Origin: Clostridia bacterium
GTDB lineage: Bacteria; Bacillota; Clostridia; Oscillospirales; SIG627
Assembly (NCBI GenBank): GCA_017440805.1
Contig: JAFSGN010000008.1
Coordinates: 1-64,000 of the forward strand
Direction: 5' to 3'
Length of the DNA stretch: 64,000 nucleotides
This document shows, one piece after another, positions 40,849-50,655 of the stretch (positions are counted from its first letter, which is position 1; each line of letters begins with the position of its first letter). Under the pieces are notes generated by a model. That model saw nothing but the letters and a program-made list of their open reading frames with translations, was not told the DNA's origin and ran no database searches. The position numbers were made by a program, and so were the translations under genes.

Positions 40849-40913
40849 TCCTTCTGCTTTTTCAGATTTTCAAATAGACTGAGATAACTTTCGTGCCGTG
40901 TTGACGGAATATC
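40827..40913 (-). pseudogene. Leftover 3' end of rsgA
   Basis: The last 28 codons of an rsgA reading frame (HESYLSLFENLKKQKEW...) end with TAG inside the thiN gene. Bases 40840-40913 match 42388-42461, the end of the intact rsgA, at 70 of 74 positions. The copy has no start and no upstream rsgA sequence; it is cut by the trehalase segment. Confidence 0.85.
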
Positions 40914-40960
40914 CTGGTCGGATCACAGAAAATAAACCCGCCTTGAGATATTTGCAGGAA

Positions 40961-42169
40961 TTACTGGTCGCAAAGTGCCAGATATACTCCTGCACTCCAA
41001 CCAAGCATCTTAGGCATCTTGTACTCATTTTGTACATTTATATTGCCGTCTGCCACATTATATTTTTCCCAAAGATTTCCTGTTTCCTCAAACACTGCTT
41101 CTACAAGGTTTATGTACTTCCGGGCAATTCTTTGTGCGTGGTCGTTGTATCCGTAATTTTGCAACGCTTTAATCACAACATACTGAAGGCACGCCCAACC
41201 ATTGGGATAATCCCACTGATATTTTATTTTGCCGTCGCCCTTTTCACAACATGCCACACCATATTTTTCTTCAATACGACCGAGATTTTTTACCACGGCT
41301 TCGGCCTGTTCTTTTGTTGCCAGTCCTGCAAACATAGGATAAAGAGAGGCAACGGAAAAAACATCGCTCAGAGTATTATCCGAATAGTTATAATCCAAAT
41401 ATAATTTTTCGGAATTAAGCATATATTTTTCCATAAGTTCGGCTCTTTTTTCTTTTCTTTCATTCCAGAGTTCTTCTTCATTTTCATTCAGAACAGATGA
41501 AAAATAAGCCATGTTCTTTTCAAGCAAATATAAAAGTGAATTCAAGTCGACATGTGCATAGTTGTATCCCTCAAATTTCCAGCGGGGATTCATATCCCAA
41601 CCGCTTTCTGCAGTTACCATGCCATGACGGGCCATATTTTCGTCGTCAACCGCCACATCAGTACCGATTCTTGCCCGGAAGTCAGATGCATAACCACTTA
41701 TTTGCTCGGGTGTTATATAGCTATCATATCTGTTTAATCCTATGGGTGTTATTCTCTTTGTCATCCAGAATGAATATTCTTTCTTGAGCGCATCATAGGC
41801 TTTTTTCAACCATGACTTATCCTGATAATATTCGTAAACATCACGAACCATCTCCGACAAAAACGGCGGTTGGGAACGATTAAGATAATAAGTTCTGTTG
41901 CCATTGGGCATAAATCCGTATTTGTCAACAAGATACAATATATTATCCGTGTTGTTTTTTGCAAGTTCAGCCCGTTCTGATTTCAGAAGTCCGACATTTG
42001 TAAAGTATGTATCCCAGTAATACAATTCGTTAAAAGATTCTTCCGAAGGTACGGTATACGGATACGGCAGTCCTATAAGCGTTCCATCGTCAGACATGGT
42101 ATCACGGGTGCATCTGTCCCATCCGTTTTTAATATAATCATAAACACTCTGTTTTTCCATAGTTTCCAT
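40961..42169 (-). CDS. GH37-family trehalase-like glycosidase
   Basis: 402 residues of an alpha/alpha-barrel. Family signatures are FNELYYWDTYF near residue 48 and QWDYPNGWACLQ near residue 315. The catalytic acid is expected in ESGWDMNPRW (Asp) and the base in LWEKYN (Glu). It should hydrolyse trehalose to two glucose molecules in the cytoplasm; no signal peptide is seen. It is shorter than TreA/TreF (about 550 residues), so a different small alpha-glycoside is possible. It has its own promoter and sits between rsgA and thiN, flanked by direct copies of the rsgA end. Confidence 0.82.
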   Translation of the reverse strand: METMEKQSVYDYIKNGWDRCTRDTMSDDGTLIGLPYPYTVPSEESFNELYYWDTYFTNVGLLKSERAELAKNNTDNILYLVDKYGFMPNGNRTYYLNRSQPPFLSEMVRDVYEYYQDKSWLKKAYDALKKEYSFWMTKRITPIGLNRYDSYITPEQISGYASDFRARIGTDVAVDDENMARHGMVTAESGWDMNPRWKFEGYNYAHVDLNSLLYLLEKNMAYFSSVLNENEEELWNERKEKRAELMEKYMLNSEKLYLDYNYSDNTLSDVFSVASLYPMFAGLATKEQAEAVVKNLGRIEEKYGVACCEKGDGKIKYQWDYPNGWACLQYVVIKALQNYGYNDHAQRIARKYINLVEAVFEETGNLWEKYNVADGNINVQNEYKMPKMLGWSAGVYLALCDQ

Positions 42170-42202
42170 CTACCTCTTTCATTTTAATAGTTGAAATTTC
42201 GG

Positions 42203-42231
42203 ATAATATGTTAAATACACATTAACATCAA
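42203..42231 (-). promoter_or_regulatory. Promoter of the trehalase-like gene
   Basis: Minus-strand TTGATG (42226-42231), 17 bp, TATTAT (42203-42208), so the inserted gene need not depend on the rsgA operon. Confidence 0.6.
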
Positions 42232-42374
42232 AAAATAAATTTATATCTTTGGAGAAAGCAATTTTTGATCACCGGCTGTTTGAAATCTTTCTCTCATCAT
42301 AATCGGCAGGAACATTATTCACTCAGTGCATAGATTTTGCTTTTCTGACTGTCTTTCAAACCCAAAATAATAGT

Positions 42375-43292
42375 TTATTGCTTTTTTAACTCCCAATCCT
42401 TCTGCTTTTTCATATTTTCAAATAGACTTAGATAACTTTCATGCCGTGTTGACGGAATATCTCCGTTTTTTACTTTTTCAAGAACGGCACATCCCTCTTC
42501 CTTTGTATGGGTGCACTTTACATATTTACATTTTCCCATACAGTCGGAAAACTCAGGAAAAGCATACGGCAATTCATCCTTTCTGAAAAAGAAGAAACTT
42601 TCAAAATCCAAAAGGGAAAATCCCGGTGTATCCGCTATATACGCGTTTTTCCCGTAAGGTATCTTATATAGTTTTGTCTGACGGGTAGTGTGTTTACCCC
42701 TGCCTGTTTTGGCACTTATACTGCCGGTCTGAAGAATAAACTCGGGATAGAGAGCATTGATTACGGTGGTTTTTCCCACACCCGATGCACCTGCAAAAGC
42801 AACTACCCCGCACAGTGTATCGTTTTTTAGTTTTTCGCAGACTTCCTGCGGGTTTTCGTGGCTGTTATACAGACATTCCGTTTTATATCCGCACTCCGAA
42901 TATATTTTTCTCATTTCCTCTGCTTTTTCGGGTGCAAGTTCGCACTTGTTGATTACTATTTCAACTTCAATATCCCGGTTACAAGCCACAGCACACAGTT
43001 TATCTATGTTTATATATGAAGGGGCAGGATTCTTTGCCGCACAAATCACAAAAAGTTTATCGAGATTTGCCATAGGCGGACGGATAAGGTCGTTTTTCCG
43101 AGGCAGTATATTTGTGATATAACCAGTATTGTCCTCCAGAACAAATTCAACAATATCACCTGCAAGAGGTGTAAGTTTTTCGTATCGGAAGGTCCCTTTT
43201 GCGTAGCAGTTATATATGTTATGACCGACATCCACCATATACAGTCCGCCGTTGCATCCCAGTACCCGCCCTGAATATTTCTGTGAACTCAT
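42375..43292 (-). CDS. rsgA: Ribosome small-subunit-dependent GTPase A
   Basis: 305 residues. An N-terminal OB domain (GRVLGCNGGLYMVDVG) is followed by a circularly permuted GTPase with NKCEL (G4) first, FAGASGVGKTTVIN (G1), GRGKHTTR (G2) and ADTPGFS (G3). A zinc domain ends it (CMGKCKYVKCTHTKEEGC). It checks 30S subunit maturation. It lies in the usual place after the PASTA kinase. Its last 25 codons exist a second time at thiN, meaning the present 3' end came with, or was duplicated by, the trehalase segment. Confidence 0.95.
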   Translation of the reverse strand: MSSQKYSGRVLGCNGGLYMVDVGHNIYNCYAKGTFRYEKLTPLAGDIVEFVLEDNTGYITNILPRKNDLIRPPMANLDKLFVICAAKNPAPSYINIDKLCAVACNRDIEVEIVINKCELAPEKAEEMRKIYSECGYKTECLYNSHENPQEVCEKLKNDTLCGVVAFAGASGVGKTTVINALYPEFILQTGSISAKTGRGKHTTRQTKLYKIPYGKNAYIADTPGFSLLDFESFFFFRKDELPYAFPEFSDCMGKCKYVKCTHTKEEGCAVLEKVKNGDIPSTRHESYLSLFENMKKQKDWELKKQ

Positions 43293-43294
43293 AT

Positions 43295-45310
43295 TTATTG
43301 TTCCTCTGCGGTATCTGTTTCCTGCTCCGATTCCTGAGTGTCTTGTCCGGTTTCCTCCGGGGTATCGTCGGCTTGTCCGGCTTCCTCTACGGAATCTGTT
43401 TGGGTCTGATTTTTTTCCTCATCCTGAGTACTCTCAGTGAGTTGTTCCTCATCCTCAGGCAGAGAAATATCGGGAATCTCCTCTATTTCAGAGGATACGG
43501 GAAGGTCAGCAGGAGGTACATTTGGGTCAAGGGCGGCACTGTATTCGCTGACGGTAAGTGTGACTTCGGTATTACCCTTGGGAATACTTGTGTTTTCCGC
43601 CACATCCTGATAAAGTACCTGACCGTCGGGCATTGCTGACGGCATATATACAATTTTCACCCTTACAACTCCGTTTTCGGTAAGAAGGCGTTTTGCGTCT
43701 GTTTCGTTCATTCCCGAAACATCCGGCATGGAAGCATATTCTATACCGTCTCCGTCACTTACATAAAGTATTACATCGCTGCCTTTTTTTACGATTTCTC
43801 CCTGTGAGGGCTGAGTTTTTATTACATAATTTTCCATTACCGAAAGGTCGGATACTCTTTGCACAACCGGATTGAGCCCGATGTTTCTCAGGCTTACTTC
43901 AGCCGCAGTATATACCTTTATGGTAAGGTCGGGCATAACTATGGTTTCACTTCCGAGACTGAGAGTAAGACTAAGGTCGGGATTTTTTCTTTTGGAATTG
44001 GGTGCCGGATTTTGCTTTATAACATAGTCTTTGTCGGTATCCTGACCGAACTCGTACTTGATATTTTTAAGAACCAGTCCGTCCGAAATTATCTGTTCCT
44101 TAAGCAATTCGTTATACTCTTTTCCGATATAGTCGGGAATTTCGTATACAGTACCTACTCCGCTGTCATTTTCCAGAATGGACATAAGAAGTACACTTCC
44201 CCCTATAACTGCAACCGTAATAAACGCAAGTGCCACCCCGAGAATTATGGGGAACATTCCGTTTTTGTTGCGGGAGGTATTGTTTTTTGTGACCTTTTTG
44301 GGAGAATCTTTTTTATTTCCGGTTTCGGCTTTTCTTTTTTCTCCCGCATTTACGGGAGTTGTGCTGATTGGTATTTTCTTGCCCCTGTAACTGCTTTCAG
44401 ACGGCTCCTGTCCATTGCTTTTTTCTTCTGCTGAAAAGGGTTTCTTTTCGGCAAAAACTATTGACGGATTGCTTCTCAGAATCTGAAGTGCCCGACGCAT
44501 TACATGTACCGATTCGTATCTGTCCTTGGGCTTTTTCTCCATTGATTTGAGTATTATCTGTTCAAGCCCTCTGGGGATGGTTATTTCTATACTGCGGGGT
44601 TCTTTGGGAAGTTCATTAACCTGCTTTGTGGCAACATCCATTGCAGTTTCTCCCTCAAAGGGCAGACATCCGGTGGTCATTTCATACAGTACAACACCCA
44701 GAGAATAAATATCCGACGCTGCATCTGTTGCCTGTCCGCACGCCTGTTCGGGACTCATATAATAAACCGTTCCCACTGCTTTGTCCTGGACCGATTTTGT
44801 TTCGATATTGGGCAGTTTTGCAATACCGAAATCCGCAACTTTAACTGTTCCGTCACGAAGAAGCATTATATTCTGCGGTTTCACATCACGGTGCACTATT
44901 CCTTTTTCGTGGGCGTGTTCCAGTGCCATAAGAATCTGGTCGGCAAAATGTACCGCATCTCTCCAGGGAAGTTTGCCTTTTTTCTGGAGGTAATCATTTA
45001 AGGATATACCGTCTATATACTCCATAACGATATATTTCATTTCGCTTTCAAAGGCGACATCATAAATATTCACAATATTGGGGTGGGAAAGCATTGCAAC
45101 TGCTTTTGACTCGTTTACAAAACGGCGGACAGCGGTTTCGTCTCCTCCGTTCTGGTCGTTAAGCACTTTCACGGCAACAGTTCTGTTCATTGAGATGTCT
45201 TCCGCCTTGAGAACGATTGCCATTCCGCCGACACCAACAACCTCTAAAATCTTATATCTGTTGTCAAATATTTTTCCTACAAGAAACTTGTACTTTTCTG
45301 TCTCGTTCAC
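43295..45310 (-). CDS. prkC: PASTA-domain Ser/Thr protein kinase
   Basis: 671 residues. The cytoplasmic kinase domain (about 12-275) has GVGGMAIVLKA, HRDVKPQNIML, and DFGIAK with the activation loop after it. A basic juxtamembrane stretch follows, then one membrane helix near 355-378, and three extracellular PASTA repeats (IPDYIGKEYNELL, MPDLTIKVYTAAEV, MPDVSGMNETDAKRLL). A long acidic Pro/Glu/Thr-rich tail ends the protein. PASTA repeats sense muropeptides and control growth and germination. It overlaps its phosphatase gene by 4 bases, as usual. Confidence 0.95.
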   Translation of the reverse strand: MNETEKYKFLVGKIFDNRYKILEVVGVGGMAIVLKAEDISMNRTVAVKVLNDQNGGDETAVRRFVNESKAVAMLSHPNIVNIYDVAFESEMKYIVMEYIDGISLNDYLQKKGKLPWRDAVHFADQILMALEHAHEKGIVHRDVKPQNIMLLRDGTVKVADFGIAKLPNIETKSVQDKAVGTVYYMSPEQACGQATDAASDIYSLGVVLYEMTTGCLPFEGETAMDVATKQVNELPKEPRSIEITIPRGLEQIILKSMEKKPKDRYESVHVMRRALQILRSNPSIVFAEKKPFSAEEKSNGQEPSESSYRGKKIPISTTPVNAGEKRKAETGNKKDSPKKVTKNNTSRNKNGMFPIILGVALAFITVAVIGGSVLLMSILENDSGVGTVYEIPDYIGKEYNELLKEQIISDGLVLKNIKYEFGQDTDKDYVIKQNPAPNSKRKNPDLSLTLSLGSETIVMPDLTIKVYTAAEVSLRNIGLNPVVQRVSDLSVMENYVIKTQPSQGEIVKKGSDVILYVSDGDGIEYASMPDVSGMNETDAKRLLTENGVVRVKIVYMPSAMPDGQVLYQDVAENTSIPKGNTEVTLTVSEYSAALDPNVPPADLPVSSEIEEIPDISLPEDEEQLTESTQDEEKNQTQTDSVEEAGQADDTPEETGQDTQESEQETDTAEEQ

Positions 45311-46071
45311 TCTGCCTTACCTCCTTTGAAATCAATAACCACCGCGGTGATATTGTCACCGCCGCCGCTTTTATTGGCAAATTCAACAAGGCTTTCGGCT
45401 GCGTTTTTTGCATTCTGTTCAACAAAAAACTCCAGAAGTTTATTGTCATCTGTTACATAATTGGAAAGTCCGTCGCTGCACAGTAAAATCTGCTCCATAT
45501 CGGTGCTGAGCCGAAAATAATCCGCCTCAACACTGTCGTCTACACCCACCGCACGCATTATAATATTCTTTTTGGGGTGGTTTTGTGCCTCTTTTTCGCT
45601 TATTTCGCCCATATCAACGAGAGTCTGGACAAAGGAATGGTCTTTGGACACCCTCACAACCCTGTCTTTATATACGGAGTATATACGGCTGTCTCCCACA
45701 TTTATTGCCATTACTATATCCTTATAGATAAAGCAACCCACAAGAGTAGTACCCATTCCCTCAAGAGACGGGTCGATAACAGCCTTCTGATATACAGCGG
45801 TATTTGCTTTATTTACACCCGTAATCAAGGCATTTTTTACGGTATTCTCCTTTATTGCTCCATCAGGCGAAAAAAGTAATTTTTCATTCTGAATAATAAT
45901 GTTACAGAATGTTTCTGCGGCAATACTGCTGGCTATGCTGCCGCCTGCCGCACCGCCCATGCCGTCGCACACCACCGCCAGAACAGCACCGCATTCCAGT
46001 TGACATATCTTAAAATTATCCTGGTTGTCACTTCTTTGCTTTCCTGCATCGGTTAATCCGAAAAAAACCAT
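45307..46071 (-). CDS. prpC: PP2C-type protein phosphatase
   Basis: 254 residues with all PP2C metal motifs: KQRSDNQDNF, VVCDGMGGAAGG, NVGDSRIYSV, LLCSDGLSNYV and GGGDNITAVVI. It dephosphorylates the substrates of the adjacent PASTA kinase and the kinase itself. Cytosolic. It is followed by the kinase gene (4-base overlap) and directly preceded by rlmN, so the three are cotranscribed. Confidence 0.95.
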   Translation of the reverse strand: MVFFGLTDAGKQRSDNQDNFKICQLECGAVLAVVCDGMGGAAGGSIASSIAAETFCNIIIQNEKLLFSPDGAIKENTVKNALITGVNKANTAVYQKAVIDPSLEGMGTTLVGCFIYKDIVMAINVGDSRIYSVYKDRVVRVSKDHSFVQTLVDMGEISEKEAQNHPKKNIIMRAVGVDDSVEADYFRLSTDMEQILLCSDGLSNYVTDDNKLLEFFVEQNAKNAAESLVEFANKSGGGDNITAVVIDFKGGKAE

Positions 46072-47103
46072 TTACTTCTGTCCTCCGTATTTTCTTCTGA
46101 GCTGACCGCAAGCGGCCTCTATATCAGCACCCATTTTGCGTCTGACGGTAACATTTATACCGCCTTTTTCCAAAACGGAAATAAATTCTTTCTGATTTGC
46201 ACTGCCCACATATCCGCTTTCTTTGACCTTGTTCACGGGTATAAGGTTAACATGGCACAGCATACCTTTCAAAAGCCGGATAAGTTCAGCCGCACATTCC
46301 TTTGTGTCATTCACACCGCCTATAAGCGCATACTCAAAGGAAATCCGTCTGCCTGTAACCTCAATATAATCCTTACATGCTTTTATAAGGGTTTTTATAT
46401 CATATCTGCGGTTTATCGGCATCATCTCACTTCTCATGTCATCAAAAGGTGCATGAAGAGATATCGAAAGAGTAAGCGGCATTTTTTCCTCTGCAAGAGA
46501 ATATATCTTTTCGCAAAGTCCGCAGGTGGAAAGAGAAATATGCCGGTAACCTATGTTAAATCCTTCGGGGGCGTTGACAAGTTTTAAAAATTTAATAACA
46601 TTATCATAGTTATCAAGGGGTTCCCCTATTCCCATAAGTACAATATTTGAAACTCTCAGGTTACATTCACGGCTTATCATATCTATCTGGGACAGCATTT
46701 CCCCCGGTGTCAGATTTCTTGCAAAACCAAGTCTTGAAGAGGCACAGAAACTGCATCCCATTTTACATCCTATCTGTGTGGATATACACGCCGTATTGCC
46801 GTGCTCATAGCGCATCATAACACTTTCCACATATTCTCCGTCACGGGTTTCAAACAGAAACTTTGTTGTACCGTCTATTTTTGATACTGATTTTTCCCTG
46901 ACGGTAAGATTTTCTATATAGTATATTTCGCCGAGTTTCTGCCGTAAAGAAAGTGAGAGATTTGTCATGCCGGAAAAATCGTCAATACCCTTATATAGTT
47001 GCGAATATATCTGACCTGCCCGGTATTTTTGAATACCCAGTGCCTCCAACTGTCCGGAAAGCTCCGACAGAAAAAGACTTCTTATGTCCTTTCGGTTGTC
47101 CAT
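46072..47103 (-). CDS. rlmN: 23S rRNA (adenine-2503-C2)-methyltransferase
   Basis: 343 residues of the radical SAM dual-specificity methylase. The cluster motif CKMGCSFCASS lies near residue 115, with NIVLMGIGEPLDNYDNVIKF and the C-terminal Cys in EAACGQLRR needed for the transient methyl-cysteine. It methylates A2503 of 23S rRNA and A37 of some tRNAs. It sits abutting prpC in the conserved order. Nothing unusual. Confidence 0.95.
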   Translation of the reverse strand: MDNRKDIRSLFLSELSGQLEALGIQKYRAGQIYSQLYKGIDDFSGMTNLSLSLRQKLGEIYYIENLTVREKSVSKIDGTTKFLFETRDGEYVESVMMRYEHGNTACISTQIGCKMGCSFCASSRLGFARNLTPGEMLSQIDMISRECNLRVSNIVLMGIGEPLDNYDNVIKFLKLVNAPEGFNIGYRHISLSTCGLCEKIYSLAEEKMPLTLSISLHAPFDDMRSEMMPINRRYDIKTLIKACKDYIEVTGRRISFEYALIGGVNDTKECAAELIRLLKGMLCHVNLIPVNKVKESGYVGSANQKEFISVLEKGGINVTVRRKMGADIEAACGQLRRKYGGQK

Positions 47104-47109
47104 AACCTT

Positions 47110-48435
47110 TTATCTGAACCTTTCAATTACATCGGTATAAAATCCGTCATTCTTAACTATTCCTTCAAGGAGTGCGGGAAAACTTGTTATTCCCTTTTTT
47201 TCTCCCGAAACACGCCTGAAATCCCTGTGTTCATTCAGAAATTTCTCTGTTATATCATCATTTTCCGCTTTATTTAGTGTGCAGGTGGAATACAGAAGTT
47301 TTCCGCCCACTTTAAGATACTGCGACGAAGCACAAAGAATACTGTACTGAACTGTGGGAAGTTTTTCAATATCCTGTGGGTTTTTGTGCCGTATATCAGG
47401 TTTTTTATGAATAACACCCAGTCCCGAACAAGGTACATCGCAAATAACCTTATCTGCTTTTCCAATATATTCTTCAAGGGGTGTTGTTCCGTTGTGCTCC
47501 ATTGTTTTTATTATATCTATCCCCATTGCCCCGGCGCTTTTTTCTACCAGGGAGAGTTTGTTTTTATGCAAATCAAGAGATAAAATACTGCCGTCATTTT
47601 CCGCACAGAATGCCGAGGAAATACTCTTTCCTCCGGGGCAGGCGCAACAGTCTATTATAAAATCGCCCTTTTCAACCGAAAGCCGTTCCACCGCAATCTG
47701 ACTCGACTTATCCTGGACTATATAAAGTCCGCCCGCAATCTTTTCCAGTCTGTCGGTGGGCACTGACTGTAAAAGGTCAACGCCCCATTTTGTACCTTGG
47801 CAAACCTCCGCATCAATTCCGCCGTTTTTAAGGGTTTGAACAAGACCTTCTCGGGTTGCACGAAGGGTGTTTGTACGCAAGGTCATATAGGATTTGCCCT
47901 CAAACGCCTTTATTATTTCTACTGCCTTTTCCTGTCCGTAGGAGTCTTTTAAAATATTTATTATCCATACAGGCACAGAATATCTTATACTAAGATACTC
48001 ATCTCCTTCAAGCCGGTCAAAAAGGCTTTCGATATTGTCTTTTTTTCTTACAATTTCCCTCAGGATTGCGTTTACAAATTTTCCGGCACCCTCTCCCGCA
48101 AGTTTTTTTGCGGTCTCAACACTTTCGTTGCAGGCGGCACTGTCGGGAACGCGGTCAAAGAAAAGTATCTGGTATATTCCCATTTCAAGAACTGTCATTA
48201 CCGCCGGGACAATGTTATCACATGGTCTGTGTGACAGGCTTGAAATAATATAATCCAGCATTAATCTCTTTTCTATAACCCCGTAAACCAGGGCGGTAAA
48301 AAGACCTTTTTCTCTTGAGTCGAGATTATTCTGTTTTATTACGCTGTCTATTTCTATATTGGAATACCTGCGGTCACGGAAGCACTTCAAAAGTGAGTGA
48401 AACGCAAGTGTACGGGCGGATGTTTTATCTGCCAT
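47110..48435 (-). CDS. rsmB: 16S rRNA (cytosine-967-C5)-methyltransferase
   Basis: 441 residues. A NusB-like RNA-binding N-domain (ARTLAFHSLLKCFRDRRYSN) precedes the SAM methyltransferase domain with DCCACPGGKS, ICDVPCSGLGV, and the nucleophile Cys in LLYSTCTLNKAEND. It makes m5C967 in 16S rRNA. It lies 6 bp before rlmN. Length and motifs are complete. Confidence 0.94.
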   Translation of the reverse strand: MADKTSARTLAFHSLLKCFRDRRYSNIEIDSVIKQNNLDSREKGLFTALVYGVIEKRLMLDYIISSLSHRPCDNIVPAVMTVLEMGIYQILFFDRVPDSAACNESVETAKKLAGEGAGKFVNAILREIVRKKDNIESLFDRLEGDEYLSIRYSVPVWIINILKDSYGQEKAVEIIKAFEGKSYMTLRTNTLRATREGLVQTLKNGGIDAEVCQGTKWGVDLLQSVPTDRLEKIAGGLYIVQDKSSQIAVERLSVEKGDFIIDCCACPGGKSISSAFCAENDGSILSLDLHKNKLSLVEKSAGAMGIDIIKTMEHNGTTPLEEYIGKADKVICDVPCSGLGVIHKKPDIRHKNPQDIEKLPTVQYSILCASSQYLKVGGKLLYSTCTLNKAENDDITEKFLNEHRDFRRVSGEKKGITSFPALLEGIVKNDGFYTDVIERFR

Positions 48436-48477
48436 TGATATAACCGTTCCTTACTGCCCGAAGGCAATTTTATAACA

Positions 48478-49176
48478 TTATCTTCTTCTGTCCCGTCCGC
48501 CTGTCACTATGAGCAACAACCGCAAAAAGTTTGCAAGTGCTACTGCCAGTGCGGCAACATAGGTCATTGCCGCGGCACTCAAAACCTTTTTCGCACCCGA
48601 AACCTCAGCGGTATCAAGAATGTTTGACGAAGTTATGGTATCAAGAGCACGACGACTGGCGTTAAATTCAACCGGAAGTGTTACCAGTTGAAACACAACC
48701 GAAAGACCGAAAAGAAGTACACCCAAAAGTGCAAGTCCTTCAAAACTGAGTAAAATTCCCAGAAGCACAAGGGGCATTGCAAGATTTGAACCTATACTGC
48801 AGACAGGTATGATTGCAGAGCGTATCTGCATAGGAAAATATTTGGTACTGTGCTGTACCGCATGTCCTGCCTCATGTGCCGCAACTCCTATTGCCGCAAC
48901 CGAGGTGGAATTGTAAACACTGTCGGAAAGCCGTATAACACCTGCTTTTGGGTCATAATGGTCGGTCAGATTTCCCGATACATGTTCTACTTTTATATTA
49001 TAAAGTCCGTTTGAATCAAGTATTTTTCTTGCAGTCTGCATACCATTGATGCCCCTGCCGTTAAGCACTGATGAATACTTTTTAAAGGTAGATGTTACCT
49101 TATACTGTGCTATGAGCGAAAATATTACCGCCGGAATAACCAGCACTATATACCAATAATCAAAAAATAAAGGCAT
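48478..49176 (-). CDS. Membrane zinc metallopeptidase (YugP family)
   Basis: 232 residues. A membrane helix at the N-terminus (YWYIVLVIPAVIFSLIA) precedes the HEXXH motif AAHEAGHAVQH near residue 100; two or three more hydrophobic segments follow, and LPVEFNASRRAL supplies the family signature. Substrates are unknown. In this cluster it sits between rsmB and fmt, sharing one base with the fmt end, an arrangement often seen in Clostridia. Confidence 0.9.
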   Translation of the reverse strand: MPLFFDYWYIVLVIPAVIFSLIAQYKVTSTFKKYSSVLNGRGINGMQTARKILDSNGLYNIKVEHVSGNLTDHYDPKAGVIRLSDSVYNSTSVAAIGVAAHEAGHAVQHSTKYFPMQIRSAIIPVCSIGSNLAMPLVLLGILLSFEGLALLGVLLFGLSVVFQLVTLPVEFNASRRALDTITSSNILDTAEVSGAKKVLSAAAMTYVAALAVALANFLRLLLIVTGGRDRRR

Positions 49177-50117
49177 TATATAAATCTGTCTCCTTTCTCA
49201 GCGCGTCTTCCGTTGATAAAATCAACCGCACTCATACGCCTTGAGCCTTCAAGAGCAAGTTCGTCTATAAGGAGCGAACCCTCCCCGCATTTAATTTTAA
49301 CTGTCTTTTTGAGTTCCACAATTTCTCCGTATTCTGCATCGGGGAAACTCTCTTCTCCCACACGGGCAGAATAAATCTTTACTATTTTTCCGCTTTTGTC
49401 ATGTCTTGTAACAGCGGCAGGATAAGGACTTAAACCGCGTATGAGATTTCTGACGGTTTCGGGGGATTTTGAAAAATCAAGTGTCTGGGTTTCGGTGGTG
49501 ATTTTCTCTGCATAAGTGGCTTTTGACGAATCCTGCTTTACGGGAGTTATTTCGCCGTTTATTATTTTATCTATTGCAGTAATTATCATCTGCGAACCCA
49601 TTTCCCTGAGCCGTTCATACAGTTGTCCCACATCTTCGTCACGGGATATAGGTGTGCTTTGCATCATCAGTATATCCCCTGTGTCCAGTCCTTTTTCCAT
49701 CTGCATTATGGTAACACCGCTTTCGGTTTTACCGTCTATGATACAGCGGTTAATAGGCGCTGCACCGCGGTATTCGGGAAGCAGTGATGCGTGTATATTA
49801 ATACAGCCGTACTTTGGATATTCCAGCACATATTCGGGCAGTAATTTCCCGTATGCCGCAACTACGATAATATCGGGATTTATTTTTTCGAGTATTTCAT
49901 AAAAGTTTTCCCGCTTGAGATTTTCAGGCTGATATACCTCAAGTCCCCTTTCCAGTGCCGTTTTCTTTACATCCGAAAAGGTCACCTTCATTGCTCTGCC
50001 TCTTTGCTTGTCGGGAGTGGTGACAACAGTTATTTTACCCTTTTCTCCGTACTTTTCCGCGATAGATACAAGGGCTGCAGAAGCAAAATCGGGAGTACCC
50101 ATAAAAATTATATTCAA
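49176..50117 (-). CDS. fmt: Methionyl-tRNA formyltransferase
   Basis: 313 residues. The formyltransferase domain has IIFMGTPDFASAAL, INIHASLLPEYRGAAPINRCI (catalytic Asn/His region) and MEKGLDTGDIL. The C-terminal OB-type domain recognises the tRNA (YAEKITTETQTLDF). It formylates initiator Met-tRNA. It overlaps def by 4 bases; together they handle the start and removal of the formyl group. Confidence 0.95.
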   Translation of the reverse strand: MNIIFMGTPDFASAALVSIAEKYGEKGKITVVTTPDKQRGRAMKVTFSDVKKTALERGLEVYQPENLKRENFYEILEKINPDIIVVAAYGKLLPEYVLEYPKYGCINIHASLLPEYRGAAPINRCIIDGKTESGVTIMQMEKGLDTGDILMMQSTPISRDEDVGQLYERLREMGSQMIITAIDKIINGEITPVKQDSSKATYAEKITTETQTLDFSKSPETVRNLIRGLSPYPAAVTRHDKSGKIVKIYSARVGEESFPDAEYGEIVELKKTVKIKCGEGSLLIDELALEGSRRMSAVDFINGRRAEKGDRFI

Positions 50118-50635
50118 TTTCGCCTTCTCCTTCTTCTGCGGTTTGATTTACTCTGCTCATTTTCCATCTCCTCAAGTTCCTCTGCAGTCAGCATACGAAC
50201 TGCCTTGTCTGTATATAGTATTCCGTCAAGATGGTCATATTCATGGCAGAAGGCTCTTGCAAGAAGTTCTTCTCCGGTGTATTCAACAGTTTCGCCCTTT
50301 CGGTTAAGCGCACGGACCGTCACCTTTGCAGGTCGTCTGGTTATTCCCCAGACTCCCGGAAGGGAAAGACATCCCTCCAACTCCTCCTGCTCTCCTGCAG
50401 TGTAAATTATTTCGGGATTTATAAGTTCGTACAGTTTCCCGTTTTCGTCGATTACAATGTATATTCTCCTCAGAACTCCCACCTGTACCGCAGCAAGACC
50501 TGCTCCGCCTATATCTTCAAGAGTTTCTCTCATATCATCTAAAAGTGTGAGTATTCTGGGAGTTATCTGTTCAACAGGGCGGGACTTCTTACGGAGAATT
50601 TCGTCGCCCTCTTTTACTATGCTCAATATTGCCAC
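50114..50635 (-). CDS. def: Peptide deformylase
   Basis: 173 residues from a GTG start (MAILSIVKEGDEIL), preceded by GGAAAGG. A start 24 bases upstream would use TTG and lie against the priA stop. The motifs GGAGLAAVQVG, EGCLSLPG and the zinc-site HEYDHLDG are all present; Val replaces the usual Pro in LAAPQ. It removes formyl groups from nascent proteins. It lies between priA and fmt as in Bacillus. Confidence 0.93.
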   Translation of the reverse strand: MAILSIVKEGDEILRKKSRPVEQITPRILTLLDDMRETLEDIGGAGLAAVQVGVLRRIYIVIDENGKLYELINPEIIYTAGEQEELEGCLSLPGVWGITRRPAKVTVRALNRKGETVEYTGEELLARAFCHEYDHLDGILYTDKAVRMLTAEELEEMENEQSKSNRRRRRRRN

Positions 50636-50655
50636 AACATTTTTCCTTTCCGTTT

